A DNA stretch of 48,483 nt from Sulfurimonas sp. (GTDB lineage: Bacteria; Campylobacterota; Campylobacteria; Campylobacterales; Sulfurimonadaceae), in contig JAOTSA010000004.1 in the NCBI GenBank assembly GCA_030247515.1, forward strand, positions 1-48,483. The letters are read 5' to 3'. Positions within the stretch are counted from its first letter, which is position 1. Each line of letters opens with the position of its first letter. Below are positions 26,525 through 34,180 of the stretch, one piece after another. Under the pieces are notes generated by a model. The model was not told where the DNA came from. It saw only the letters and a list, made by a program, of their open reading frames with translations, and did not search any database. The position numbers and the translations under genes are program-made.

Positions 26525-27616
26525 TTACCCTTTGATGGCGTTAACGACAAAATCTTGCTCTGCTTCGCTCAAAAACGCACTCATTGGCAGGGACATAATC
26601 TCTTTTGCTACTATCTCGCTGATAGGAAAATCGCCCTCGTTATAGCCCAAATCTGCAAAAGCCTCTTGCAAATGAAGCGGCAGTGGGTAGTGAACAGCAG
26701 TCGGAACGCCAGCGGCAGAGAGTTTTGCTACCATCGCTTCTCTATCTTTTACTCTCACGGAGTACTGCGCATAGACGCTTGTATTGTCCTCTGCGATTTT
26801 TGGCGTGATAACATCTGCATCTTCAAGGAGGTCACTGTATCTTGCTCCTATCTCCTCTCTTGCAGTTGCTTCCGCCTCAAAATGTTTGAGTTTTACATTT
26901 AAAACGGCTGCTTGAATAGCGTCAAGTCGTCCGTTGATACCGATATATTTGTGCTTATAACGCTCATTTTGTCCGTGGTTGAGAAGCATACGCATCTTTG
27001 CGGCAAGTGCATCATCGCTTGTAAATATCGCTCCGCCATCTCCGTATGCACCAAGCGGTTTGGATGGGAAGAAGCTTGTGCATGCTATGGTTGAGAGGTT
27101 GCATGATTTTTTGCCTCTGTAAGATGCGCCAAAACTCTGGCACGCATCTTCAATGACAACGATGTTGTGTTTTGCGGCGATTGCATTGATAGCATCCATA
27201 TCTGCACACTGTCCATAAAGAGAGACGGGAATGATGGCTTTTGTTTTGCTTGTGATGGCATCTTCTATCTTTGTAGGGTCGATGTTGTAGCTCTCTTCGT
27301 CTATGTCAACAAAAACGCTCTTAGCCCCCAAAAGTGCGACAACTTCGGCAGTTGCTATAAAAGTAAAAGGAGTAGTGATAACCTCATCGCCCACGCCGAT
27401 ATCAAGAGCCATAAGCGCAAGAAGAAGAGCGTCCGTGCCACTGCTACATCCGATAGCGTGTTTTGCGCCCGTATAAGATGCAAGACCTCTCTCTAACGAG
27501 TTAAGTTTTTCTCCGCCGATGAACTGCGCCGAGGACATAACCTCTAAAACTTCACTGTTTATCTCTTTTTCATATTTTTTGTATTGTGCTTGTAAGTCTA
27601 TAAAATTAATCTTCAT
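26525..27616 (-). CDS. gnnB: DegT/DnrJ/EryC1-family aminotransferase, probable GnnB
   Basis: The protein has 363 residues. PLP-enzyme features are CSSGTDALLLAL, TTPFTFIATAEVVALLGA, VIEDACQSFGASYRGKK and the PLP-lysine segment SFFPSKPLGAYGDGGAI. It would transfer an amino group to the 3-keto sugar made by GnnA, with glutamate as donor. It lies between lpxB and the gnnA-like gene, overlapping lpxB by 11 nt. WbpE/WlbC enzymes of O-antigen synthesis have the same fold, but lipid A neighbours favour GnnB. Confidence 0.75.
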   Translation of the reverse strand: MKINFIDLQAQYKKYEKEINSEVLEVMSSAQFIGGEKLNSLERGLASYTGAKHAIGCSSGTDALLLALMALDIGVGDEVITTPFTFIATAEVVALLGAKSVFVDIDEESYNIDPTKIEDAITSKTKAIIPVSLYGQCADMDAINAIAAKHNIVVIEDACQSFGASYRGKKSCNLSTIACTSFFPSKPLGAYGDGGAIFTSDDALAAKMRMLLNHGQNERYKHKYIGINGRLDAIQAAVLNVKLKHFEAEATAREEIGARYSDLLEDADVITPKIAEDNTSVYAQYSVRVKDREAMVAKLSAAGVPTAVHYPLPLHLQEAFADLGYNEGDFPISEIVAKEIMSLPMSAFLSEAEQDFVVNAIKG

Positions 27617-28661
27617 CTCTATCCTCTATAATGTTTGCTACTTTTTTGGAACTGCCGTACTTAAGATACGCTCTGAGTGCCTTTGAATCCTCTAAAAATC
27701 TGCTTCTCTCAAACGTTTTATACGCTTGTATAAGATTTGTTGCGTTCACATTTTCTTGTATAAATTCAGGGTGTAAAACTCTGTTTTTAAACTTTGAAAA
27801 CATGATATTTGCAAGCCCGATATACTCCAGCTTTACAAGTCTGCTTGCAATAAAATAATCAAACGGTTTGGCAATATAGGTCAAAACAAAGGGAGTCCCG
27901 ATGAGTGAAGCCTCTAATGTTGCCGTGCCGCTGCAAATAAATGCAAAATCTGCATTTAGAAGTGTTTTGTGTGCATCATGCGCTATTTTAAAACCTGCAA
28001 GGCTACCATAAACTTCTTTTATATCTTCTTTAGAGAAGTGTTTTGGAACGATAATAATCGCATCCACGCCAAGTGCTTCTCGAACCTCTTTAAAGATGGG
28101 AAGGAGTTTTTTTATCTCTCCCTTTCTACTCCCTGGCATAAAAACAACGCTTTTTACTTCATCATTTAGATGCTCTTTAAACTCTGTTATTTGGTCAAGC
28201 AGAGGGTGTCCTACATACTCGATGGGTGCATTTTTGGAGTAGTAGTCACGCTCAAAAGGAAGGATAGAGGCGAGACGGTCAATAGTCTTTTCTAAAATTG
28301 GAATTCTTTTTTGTTTCCACGCCCACGCTTGAGGCAATATATAGTAGATAATCTCTTTTTGCGGGTACTTTTTTCTGATTTTTTTGGCAAGAGGGAGATT
28401 GAAGCCAGAGGAGTCTATGAGAAGCACTTTGTCGGCATCACGTGCGAGTTCTACCATCTCATTGCCCAGTTTGATGAAAAAAAGAAGTTTTTTTAGTGCA
28501 TCGACAAACCCCATGATAGCGAGACTTCTAAGGTCAACGATGCTCTCTCCAAGCTCTCTGTCAAAGATGCCGATAAACTCTGTCGTCTCGCTCAACTCTT
28601 TTTTAAGAGATTTAAGATGTACATTTGCCGAGTGTTCAAGTGCGCTTACTAAAATTTTCAT
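27606..28661 (-). CDS. lpxB: Lipid-A-disaccharide synthase
   Basis: This 351-residue GT19 glycosyltransferase has the family features YYILPQAWAWKQKRI, RLASILPFERDYY, YVGHPLLDQ and VVFMPGSRKGEIKKLLP. The N-terminus ILVSALEHSANVHLKSL replaces the common AGE-x-SGD motif, a variant that I associate with epsilonproteobacterial LpxB. It condenses UDP-2,3-diacyl-GlcN with lipid X at the inner membrane. The ATG overlaps the stop of the upstream cytochrome gene (ATGA). Confidence 0.92.
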   Translation of the reverse strand: MKILVSALEHSANVHLKSLKKELSETTEFIGIFDRELGESIVDLRSLAIMGFVDALKKLLFFIKLGNEMVELARDADKVLLIDSSGFNLPLAKKIRKKYPQKEIIYYILPQAWAWKQKRIPILEKTIDRLASILPFERDYYSKNAPIEYVGHPLLDQITEFKEHLNDEVKSVVFMPGSRKGEIKKLLPIFKEVREALGVDAIIIVPKHFSKEDIKEVYGSLAGFKIAHDAHKTLLNADFAFICSGTATLEASLIGTPFVLTYIAKPFDYFIASRLVKLEYIGLANIMFSKFKNRVLHPEFIQENVNATNLIQAYKTFERSRFLEDSKALRAYLKYGSSKKVANIIEDRDED

Positions 28662-29020
28662 GAGCCTCCATGTCCGTGTGTGTGAAAACTGTCATCATAA
28701 CGATTTTTGCTATCCTCTGGTACAAACTCATTCATGTAAATGGTAAGATTTTCTATATCTTTATCGCTTAAACCAACCGCAAAAGGTATCATCATCTCTT
28801 GTTGTTGGTTGTCTGAGAGTTTGGAACGAAAACGCTCAAGTTTGTACTTTATATAGCCCTTTGCACGGTTGGCAAGATAGGGGTAGTTGTGCATTCCCTC
28901 CAAGTTTCTCCCATGACAGCCAAAGCAGCCATGTTGTCTGTAGAGCCGTTTGCCATCTTCATATTGGGGCGATGCACAAAACAGAGAGAGCGGTACTAAA
29001 ACTAAAGATATAAAACGCAA
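28658..29020 (-). CDS. Small periplasmic class I c-type cytochrome
   Basis: TTG 29020 was chosen, giving 120 residues. The signal peptide LRFISLVLVPLSLFCASPQ begins there and an AAAGG site lies about 9 nt upstream. The longer frame from 29086 has no plausible signal at its front. The haem motif is CFGCH, and a distal Met candidate is in EMMIPFAVGLSD. The C-terminus is His-rich (HTHGHGGS). The domain is a single cytochrome, probably an electron carrier or a subunit of another complex. It is the first gene of the lipid A operon, coupled to lpxB by an ATGA overlap. Its functional link to lipid A is not clear. Confidence 0.8.
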   Translation of the reverse strand: MRFISLVLVPLSLFCASPQYEDGKRLYRQHGCFGCHGRNLEGMHNYPYLANRAKGYIKYKLERFRSKLSDNQQQEMMIPFAVGLSDKDIENLTIYMNEFVPEDSKNRYDDSFHTHGHGGS

Positions 29021-29038
29021 CTCTAAGCCTTTGTCTAA

Positions 29039-29056
29039 TATAATTTTGCAATTATA
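29039..29056. promoter_or_regulatory. Back-to-back -10 elements for the cytochrome/lpxB operon and the dihydroorotase homologue
   Basis: Plus-strand TATAAT lies at 29039-29044, 31 nt before ATG 29076. Minus-strand TATAAT lies at 29056-29051, 30 nt before TTG 29020. The two -10 hexamers are separated by only 6 nt and the promoters overlap, so they may compete. Confidence 0.5.
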
Positions 29057-29075
29057 CCAAAGCGAGGCAGTTTTT

Positions 29076-30269
29076 ATGATTATCAAAAGTGCGAGAGTAT
29101 GCGATGCAAAGGGCGAGAGAGAAGTTGATGTAAGAGTGCAAGATGGTGTAGTTGCGGAGATAGGCGCAAATCTTCAAGGAGATGAGTTTATCGATGCAAA
29201 AGGTCTCTATCTTCTGCCGCTTTTGGTGGACACAAACATAAGAGTTCAAGATGCAGCACTCAATGCAAAAAATATAAAAGCTCTCTCTCAAGAGGCACTT
29301 GAGGCTGGCATAGGGCATATCGTCATAAACCCAGAGTGTTCGCCCGCACTTGATAATGAGATTGTTTTGGAATTTGCGCAAAACGGGCTTCATGGCTTAA
29401 GCGGTGCAAAAGTTGATTTGATGATTAGTGCTTTAAGGGAAGATGCAACACTTAGTAATATCGCTATCTTGCTAAAGCGTGGCGCAATCGCTCCATACAT
29501 GAGTACCATCGCAAAGAATGATTTGGTGATTAAAATCGCACAGTATTGCCAGATGTACGGTGTAACGCTTTTTTGTAAAGCAGAGGACAACTCTCTTATC
29601 TCTAGCGGTGTGATGCTTGATGGCGATGTGAGTTCACAGCTCGGACTTGCAGGGATTCCTGATTTGAGTGAAGTTTTGCATGTCTCTCGTATGATAGAGA
29701 TAGCTAGACACTTTAAGATAAAGATTCTATTTAAGTCCATCGCTTCTCCACGCTCCATCTACCTTATAAGCAAAGCAAAACAAGAGGGTGTTGCAGTGAG
29801 CTGTGAAGTCTCCATCCACCATCTTTTAAACTCAGATGAAGCATGCAGAAACTTCAACACCACCGCAAAACTCAACCCGCCTTTAGCATCAAGCATAGAT
29901 GTTGTGCTTTTGCAAGAGGCACTCAAAAACTCTCAAATTGACGTCCTAACAACCCTCCATCAGCCAAGCTCACCTGTAAACAAAGAGGTGGCATTTTACG
30001 ATGCGGCGTATGGATGTGAGGGGCTAAAAAATGCGATGAGTCTCTACTATACAAAGCTGGTTAAGAGCGGTTTTATCTCCATGAGCCGCCTTATAGAGCT
30101 ATGTGTGCAAAACCCCGCAAAAGCTCTGGGGCAAGAGTGCGGCGTTATAGAAGTCGGAGCAAAAGCGCAGATGATGCTTTTTGATGCGAATGCTAAAGTG
30201 ACGATGGATGAAAAACTCTCGCTATACAACGGCGAGGAACTTTATGGAGAGATTAAGGCTATATTCTAA
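29076..30269 (+). CDS. Dihydroorotase homologue lacking metal ligands (PyrC'/PyrX-like)
   Basis: The real start is ATG 29076 (GCGAGG site), giving 397 residues; the longer frame runs back into the opposite cytochrome gene. The overall pattern is that of class I dihydroorotase. The usual D-x-H-x-H reads DTNIRV, the second metal His (H-x-STA) reads KSIASPRS, and the catalytic TDHAPH reads TLHQPS. Only the HH of SIHHLL is kept. An inactive PyrC' supports aspartate transcarbamoylase PyrB in Pseudomonas, and this may do the same. No pyrB is adjacent. Confidence 0.75.
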   Translation: MIIKSARVCDAKGEREVDVRVQDGVVAEIGANLQGDEFIDAKGLYLLPLLVDTNIRVQDAALNAKNIKALSQEALEAGIGHIVINPECSPALDNEIVLEFAQNGLHGLSGAKVDLMISALREDATLSNIAILLKRGAIAPYMSTIAKNDLVIKIAQYCQMYGVTLFCKAEDNSLISSGVMLDGDVSSQLGLAGIPDLSEVLHVSRMIEIARHFKIKILFKSIASPRSIYLISKAKQEGVAVSCEVSIHHLLNSDEACRNFNTTAKLNPPLASSIDVVLLQEALKNSQIDVLTTLHQPSSPVNKEVAFYDAAYGCEGLKNAMSLYYTKLVKSGFISMSRLIELCVQNPAKALGQECGVIEVGAKAQMMLFDANAKVTMDEKLSLYNGEELYGEIKAIF

Positions 30270-30287
30270 TTTTTAACATTTGACTGA

Positions 30288-30293
30288 TATAAT
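30288..30293 (+). promoter_or_regulatory. Probable -10 element for the first metal cassette
   Basis: TATAAT lies 35 nt before the GTG start of the His-rich protein. An AAAAGGAAG ribosome site precedes that start. Confidence 0.45.
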
Positions 30294-30328
30294 TGGGTGC
30301 AATAATTTTATAAAAAAAAGGAAGAGTA

Positions 30329-30637
30329 GTGAAGCGATACGCAATTGTTATCTTTATCGCTCTTTCTGTCTTTAGTGCCAACTTTTTTGCGATGTCGGAT
30401 GTTTTTTCAAAACACGATTTTAACCATAACTTATACTCTCTTCATGAGCATCAACATACCCATAGTGCAGTAAAACATACCCATAATCATAGCCATAAAG
30501 TTAGTTATGTTGATTTTTATATAGCAGAAAGTATCCAGATAAAACTCTCCTTTTGTATGCAAGAAAATAACTTTGATTTTGCAAAACTCCATCACTCTTT
30601 TATATCTAAAGAACTCTTCCGCCCTCCTATCGTCTAA
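30329..30637 (+). CDS. Small His-rich exported protein, CzcI-like
   Basis: This 102-residue protein starts with GTG. The signal peptide (about 1-22) is followed by a His cluster HEHQHTHSAVKHTHNHSHK (about 36-55), a short region, and the C-terminal end KELFRPPIV. Small secreted proteins with a His/Cys centre and an RPP-like end are often encoded at the front of Czc-type metal loci (CzcI in Cupriavidus). The similarity is in layout and I could not align it further. It heads a cassette with HupE and a second His-rich protein. The last third of the gene is repeated at 38379-38466. Confidence 0.55.
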   Translation: MKRYAIVIFIALSVFSANFFAMSDVFSKHDFNHNLYSLHEHQHTHSAVKHTHNHSHKVSYVDFYIAESIQIKLSFCMQENNFDFAKLHHSFISKELFRPPIV

Positions 30638-30650
30638 TCTTTTCTCAACT
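30562..30650 (+). repeat. Long direct repeat, copy A1 (3' end of the CzcI-like gene)
   Basis: This segment recurs at 38379-38466 with a few substitutions and one short indel. It covers the last 25 codons of the 30329 gene and about 13 bp beyond. See also the DUF3147 repeat. Confidence 0.9.
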
Positions 30651-30690
30651 ATTATCATTTTAATACATACAATTTTTCAGAAGGAAATCT

Positions 30691-31464
30691 ATGAAGACGC
30701 TTTTAATTTTAGGCGCATTGCTTCTGTCGAGTACCATGGCTTTCGCGCACGGTATTTCAGCCGCAGACAAGCAGGCAATGCTTGATGGGGGAAACCTCAA
30801 ATATATTTGGCTTGGTGCTACCCATATGCTTAGCGGGTATGACCATCTGCTCTTTTTGTTTGGTGTGGTCTTTTTCTTAAACACACTCAAAGATATCGTT
30901 AAATTTGTCTCCGTCTTTACATTGGGACACAGTATTACGCTGATTTTGGCGACTTTTATGGGAGTCAATGCCAACTACTATCTGATTGATGCCGTAATAG
31001 CAATCAGCGTTATCTATAAAGCATTTGACAACAACAAGGGCTTTCAAAACTATCTGCATGTCAAATCTCCAAACCTGTTATGGGTTGTATTTCTATTTGG
31101 GCTTATCCATGGTTTTGGACTCTCCACTCGCTTGCAACAGCTTCCTCTTGGAGAAGACAAGGTTGATATGTTGTTGAGAATAGTTTCATTCAATATCGGT
31201 GTTGAATTTGGACAAATTATTGCCCTGATTCCAATACTTTTCATTCTAATGCTTTGGCGCAAAAAAGAGTCATTTATGCAGCAAAGCAAGGTTGCCAACC
31301 ACGCTCTTATGTTCGCAGGTTTTATGCTTTTGCTTATGCAGTTACATGGCTATTTGCATACCACAAACGAAGAGGAGTTCGGCTTTAACAAAGACGCTCA
31401 TACGCATATTCATCTTGATATGAAGGCAGAAGAGTCAAAACAAAATATACACGGTTCATTATAA
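30691..31464 (+). CDS. HupE/UreJ-family membrane protein
   Basis: The protein has 257 residues. A signal peptide (1-19) is followed by AHGIS, the typical metal-binding N-terminus. Six or so membrane helices carry the family motifs GATHMLSGYDHLLFLFG, FTLGHSITLILA, FGLIHGFG and FNIGVEFGQ. A His-rich tail (DAHTHIHLD) follows. HupE/UreJ proteins are linked to nickel or cobalt transport in hydrogenase and urease loci. Here the neighbours are His-rich secreted proteins and a Czc-type efflux system, so a metal-permease role in tolerance or supply is inferred. AAGGAA precedes the start. Confidence 0.85.
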   Translation: MKTLLILGALLLSSTMAFAHGISAADKQAMLDGGNLKYIWLGATHMLSGYDHLLFLFGVVFFLNTLKDIVKFVSVFTLGHSITLILATFMGVNANYYLIDAVIAISVIYKAFDNNKGFQNYLHVKSPNLLWVVFLFGLIHGFGLSTRLQQLPLGEDKVDMLLRIVSFNIGVEFGQIIALIPILFILMLWRKKESFMQQSKVANHALMFAGFMLLLMQLHGYLHTTNEEEFGFNKDAHTHIHLDMKAEESKQNIHGSL

Positions 31465-31476
31465 AAGGAGAACAAA

Positions 31477-31839
31477 ATGAAAAAAATGATTACAAAGGTT
31501 GCAGTTGCAGCCATCTTGACACTCGGGGTAAATCCATTGTATGCTGGAGCAGGGCATGACCATGAACACGGGCATAGCCACGCTCAGGAAAAAATCAATG
31601 AGGCAAAAGCTAAAGAGATTGCTATAAAAGAGATGAGAAAGTATGTTCTTAAGGGAAAGCTTGAGAAGAGTTGGGAGAGTGTGCCAGTTAATAGTGCGAA
31701 ACAGCAGGTTTTTAAATCTGTACCTGAATGGGTAGTTGCTTTTAAAAATCAAAATGAGACGAACCCAGAACAGCAAAATCTCTATATTTTTGTAAACCAA
31801 TACGGCGAAATAATTGGTGCTAACTTTACTGGCAAGTAG
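31477..31839 (+). CDS. Small exported His-rich protein with a PepSY-like C-terminal region
   Basis: This 120-residue protein has a signal peptide (about 1-23) followed by the His cluster HDHEHGHSH. The rest (about 35-120) has helix-strand order with KEIAIKEM and a final LYIFVNQYGEIIGANFTGK, similar to PepSY-type or DUF6488-type small domains. It is expected to bind a transition metal in the periplasm. It starts 12 nt after hupE with an AAAAGGAG site. I do not have a firm family. Confidence 0.65.
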   Translation: MKKMITKVAVAAILTLGVNPLYAGAGHDHEHGHSHAQEKINEAKAKEIAIKEMRKYVLKGKLEKSWESVPVNSAKQQVFKSVPEWVVAFKNQNETNPEQQNLYIFVNQYGEIIGANFTGK

Positions 31840-31871
31840 AGAGTGTGTCAGCCTCTTTGGCTGGCATGATT

Positions 31872-32235
31872 CAAGGAGAATAAGGTGTATTTCTACATTA
31901 CAAAAATCGTTATTACAGCGCTTTTAATCGTGCTTATATCTGAAATAACAAAGCGAAGCTCTCTGGTGGGTGCTTTGTTGGCGGCTATTCCGTTAGTCTC
32001 AATATTGGCTATGACTTGGATGTATTTAGATACAAACAACAGCAATGCTGCGGTAGAATTTTCAAACAAAATTATTTGGTTGATTCCTCCGTCAATGACA
32101 CTGTTTATAATGTTCCCAATACTCATAAAAAAAGGAGTAAGCTTTTTTCCTAGTATGGCTATTTCGGTAATACTTACAATAACTGCTTATTACCTAATGA
32201 TATTAATTCTTGGAAAATTCGGGATAAAAATGTAA
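31872..32235 (+). repeat. Long direct repeat, copy B1 (leader and whole DUF3147 gene)
   Basis: Recurs as 38512-38885. The leader AAGGAGAATAAG and the GTG start are shared. I count about 25 substitutions over the gene, concentrated in the first 100 and the last 110 nt. Confidence 0.9.
31885..32235 (+). CDS. DUF3147-family membrane protein (intact copy)
   Basis: This 116-residue protein starts with GTG after AAGGAGAAT. It has four predicted helices. The N-terminus ITALLIVLISEITKRSSLVGALLAAIPLVSILAMTW matches DUF3147, whose function is unknown. The gene ends the first metal cassette. A second copy at 38525-38885 is broken by a 10-bp duplication. The central 143 nt (31978-32120) of the two copies are identical apart from that insertion. 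Confidence 0.8.
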   Translation: MYFYITKIVITALLIVLISEITKRSSLVGALLAAIPLVSILAMTWMYLDTNNSNAAVEFSNKIIWLIPPSMTLFIMFPILIKKGVSFFPSMAISVILTITAYYLMILILGKFGIKM

Positions 32236-32314
32236 GTCAAGAGTGGTCAGTAAAAATTAATATGGCTAATAAGTCAGTGCTTTTTATTTACTATTGTTAG
32301 TTACACTTCAAGTT

Positions 32315-32626
32315 ATGCGAATACGAAAATTCTGGACATTGCTATTATTAATCTCGATTAGTTTTTTCGTAGCACATGCTTCGGTCTTCTCGGCAGTTCA
32401 AGATGAGCACTGCAGTGTTGATAGATACGTTCAGGAACTTTCGGAGCCTGTAGATTGTGGAGATCTCTGCGATATCCACTATATGTTTCATATGAGCTAT
32501 ATCCTTCCTCTGAAAAACAGTCTCAACATATATAACAATAGCCAGTTACTTCCCCCTATTCATCCTAATGAGCATTATCAAAATGGCTCAATTTTACCAT
32601 TTTACCGCCCTCCAATTACCGCTTAA
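32315..32626 (+). CDS. Small exported CzcI-like protein at the head of the Czc operon
   Basis: ATG 32315 is preferred to the TTG 21 nt upstream because the signal peptide MRIRKFWTLLLLISISFFVAHA starts there; no clear ribosome site is seen. It gives 103 residues. The centre has two Cys and His groups (DEHCSVDRYVQE and CGDLCDIHYMFHMSYILPL), and the C-terminus is LPFYRPPITA. The layout and RPPI end resemble the 30329 product. The Cys/His centre resembles CzcI, a regulator-like periplasmic protein of czc operons. The assignment is tentative. Confidence 0.5.
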   Translation: MRIRKFWTLLLLISISFFVAHASVFSAVQDEHCSVDRYVQELSEPVDCGDLCDIHYMFHMSYILPLKNSLNIYNNSQLLPPIHPNEHYQNGSILPFYRPPITA

Positions 32627-32660
32627 CTTTTTTATTTACACACTAAACCATTACCACTAA

Positions 32661-32676
32661 CTCCCTTCTGAGGGAG
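32661..32676 (+). promoter_or_regulatory. Hairpin between the CzcI-like and PepSY genes
   Basis: CTCCCT pairs perfectly with AGGGAG over a TCTG loop. No T-run follows, so it is more likely a processing or attenuation structure than an intrinsic terminator. Confidence 0.35.
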
Positions 32677-32711
32677 ATTATATACCTATGTATTTATTCA
32701 AAGGATTACAC

Positions 32712-33035
32712 ATGAAATTTATCCTATTAATATGGAGCATAATGCTCGTATTACAGGCAGAAGCAACAAATATTACCGTTCAAGAACACAACTCTTTTCA
32801 TAACACAAATAGTCGTCCTATTTTGCAAATGGACAAAAAAAGAAAAATGCACGATTTACACAAAATTGATGAAAAGCAGGCGGCACAATTAGTTAAAAAT
32901 GAAACGGGTGAAGAGATTATTTCTCATACATTAACACATGAGGGAAACTCTCTTTTTTATGATATTGATACCAAAAACTATACTATTGAGCTCGATGCAA
33001 TTGATGGAACAATTCTCAAGAAAGTAAAAAAATGA
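32712..33035 (+). CDS. Small exported PepSY-domain protein
   Basis: ATG 32712 follows an AAAGGA site and opens the signal peptide MKFILLIWSIMLVLQAEA; the longer frame from 32688 is less likely. The product has 107 residues. The mature part has the PepSY pattern KIDEKQAAQLVKNETGEEIISHTLTHEGNSLFYDID...YTIELDAIDGTILKKVKK. PepSY domains bind or inhibit partners outside the membrane and occur in metal-resistance loci. It overlaps the CzcC-like gene by 4 nt (ATGA), so it is part of the efflux operon. Confidence 0.8.
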   Translation: MKFILLIWSIMLVLQAEATNITVQEHNSFHNTNSRPILQMDKKRKMHDLHKIDEKQAAQLVKNETGEEIISHTLTHEGNSLFYDIDTKNYTIELDAIDGTILKKVKK

Positions 33036-34180
33036 TTAAGTTTATTTTACCCATCACACTTCTATGCAGTTTAAGTTACGCCGAAAACTTTGAAACTTTT
33101 TTGGCACGTGCAGTTGAAAATAGTATATATCTTCAATCCTCTGGGTTAACGATTGAACAATCTCGTCTGGAGGGAAACATCATAAAACGGTATGAAAACC
33201 CAAAGGTTGAGATAGAAGCATCCAGCTTTGAAAGCGAAAGCGGATATCGTGTAGCCATCACTCAGCCAATCCGCCTTTTGGACATAAGCGCCGATAAAGA
33301 ACATTTCGCAACTTCTAAAGAGAGAAATGCTAAAGTCAATGTTTCAGCCGCACATGCGCAGTTTGTAAAAGAGATGTCTCTTTTATATGTAGAGTACTCA
33401 CAAAAACAAAAACTGCTGGATTTAGCCAACGAAGAGCTTAAAATAGCTCAAAAAATAAATGAGATATCAAATCAGCGCTTTCTTAGCGGTTCGTTATCCA
33501 AAGCGTTGATGCTCCAAGCGGATATCGATTACGCAACTGCGCAAAGCAATGTTCTTGAACATGAGAGAGAGCATTCGTTAAGCCATTACGACTTGTTGGC
33601 ATTTGCAGGAGTCACCGAAGAGCTCCAGATTGAACCAAACTATCAATTCGGACTCATCAATGATGAAAAAGAGAATCCGGATATCGCACTGCTTGAATCT
33701 GAGAATGCTATGTCGATATCAGAATCAAAGCTAAATACATATGCGATTGAGTCTATCGAGGTGTTTGGTGAATATGAAAGAGAGGGCAATCAAAATATTT
33801 ACCGCGCCGGAGTCTCAATTGCCTTGCCTTTTTTTAATGACAAGAGTGAAGAAAAATCGATTTTATCACTGCAAGAACGCCGTAATGCCTTAGCATTAAA
33901 GGCTTATAAAAATCGTCTTCAAACTAAAATAACCACACTCAAAAAAGAGTTGGACACCCTAAACAGACTGCTTCAAAAGCGTCAATCCAATCTAAAAAAT
34001 GAACAGGAGCTAATGAACATGTACAATGATGCGTATGCTATAGCCACAATCAATATTTTAGAACTCTATGAGATTAAAAATAGACTTCTTTCAACAAAAC
34101 GCGAAGTAATAAATCTGCAATCACAGATAAGCCGTACCACCATCGACTACAACTACACACAAGGAAACTATAATGAATAA
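33032..34180 (+). CDS. czcC: TolC-family outer-membrane efflux protein, CzcC-like
   Basis: The protein has 382 residues. After a signal peptide (about 1-17), long helical segments rich in Glu, Gln, Leu and Ala follow in the two-repeat pattern of TolC/CzcC channels. Each repeat carries a beta-strand stretch (for example GYRVAITQPIRLLDIS and YRAGVSIALPFFND). It forms the outer-membrane exit of the tripartite pump with the genes that follow. It overlaps the adaptor gene by 8 nt. The metal specificity is not given by this subunit. Confidence 0.8.
   Translation: MIKFILPITLLCSLSYAENFETFLARAVENSIYLQSSGLTIEQSRLEGNIIKRYENPKVEIEASSFESESGYRVAITQPIRLLDISADKEHFATSKERNAKVNVSAAHAQFVKEMSLLYVEYSQKQKLLDLANEELKIAQKINEISNQRFLSGSLSKALMLQADIDYATAQSNVLEHEREHSLSHYDLLAFAGVTEELQIEPNYQFGLINDEKENPDIALLESENAMSISESKLNTYAIESIEVFGEYEREGNQNIYRAGVSIALPFFNDKSEEKSILSLQERRNALALKAYKNRLQTKITTLKKELDTLNRLLQKRQSNLKNEQELMNMYNDAYAIATINILELYEIKNRLLSTKREVINLQSQISRTTIDYNYTQGNYNE

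Noticed and set aside
26384-26902. A 172-codon frame opposite the gnnA-like and gnnB-like genes
   Set aside because: It runs antisense through two well-supported enzymes, is rich in Cys and Phe, and has no ribosome site.
28950-29075. Extended N-terminus of the dihydroorotase homologue
   Set aside because: The extra codons lie over the start of the opposite cytochrome gene and over the promoter region; homology begins at ATG 29076.
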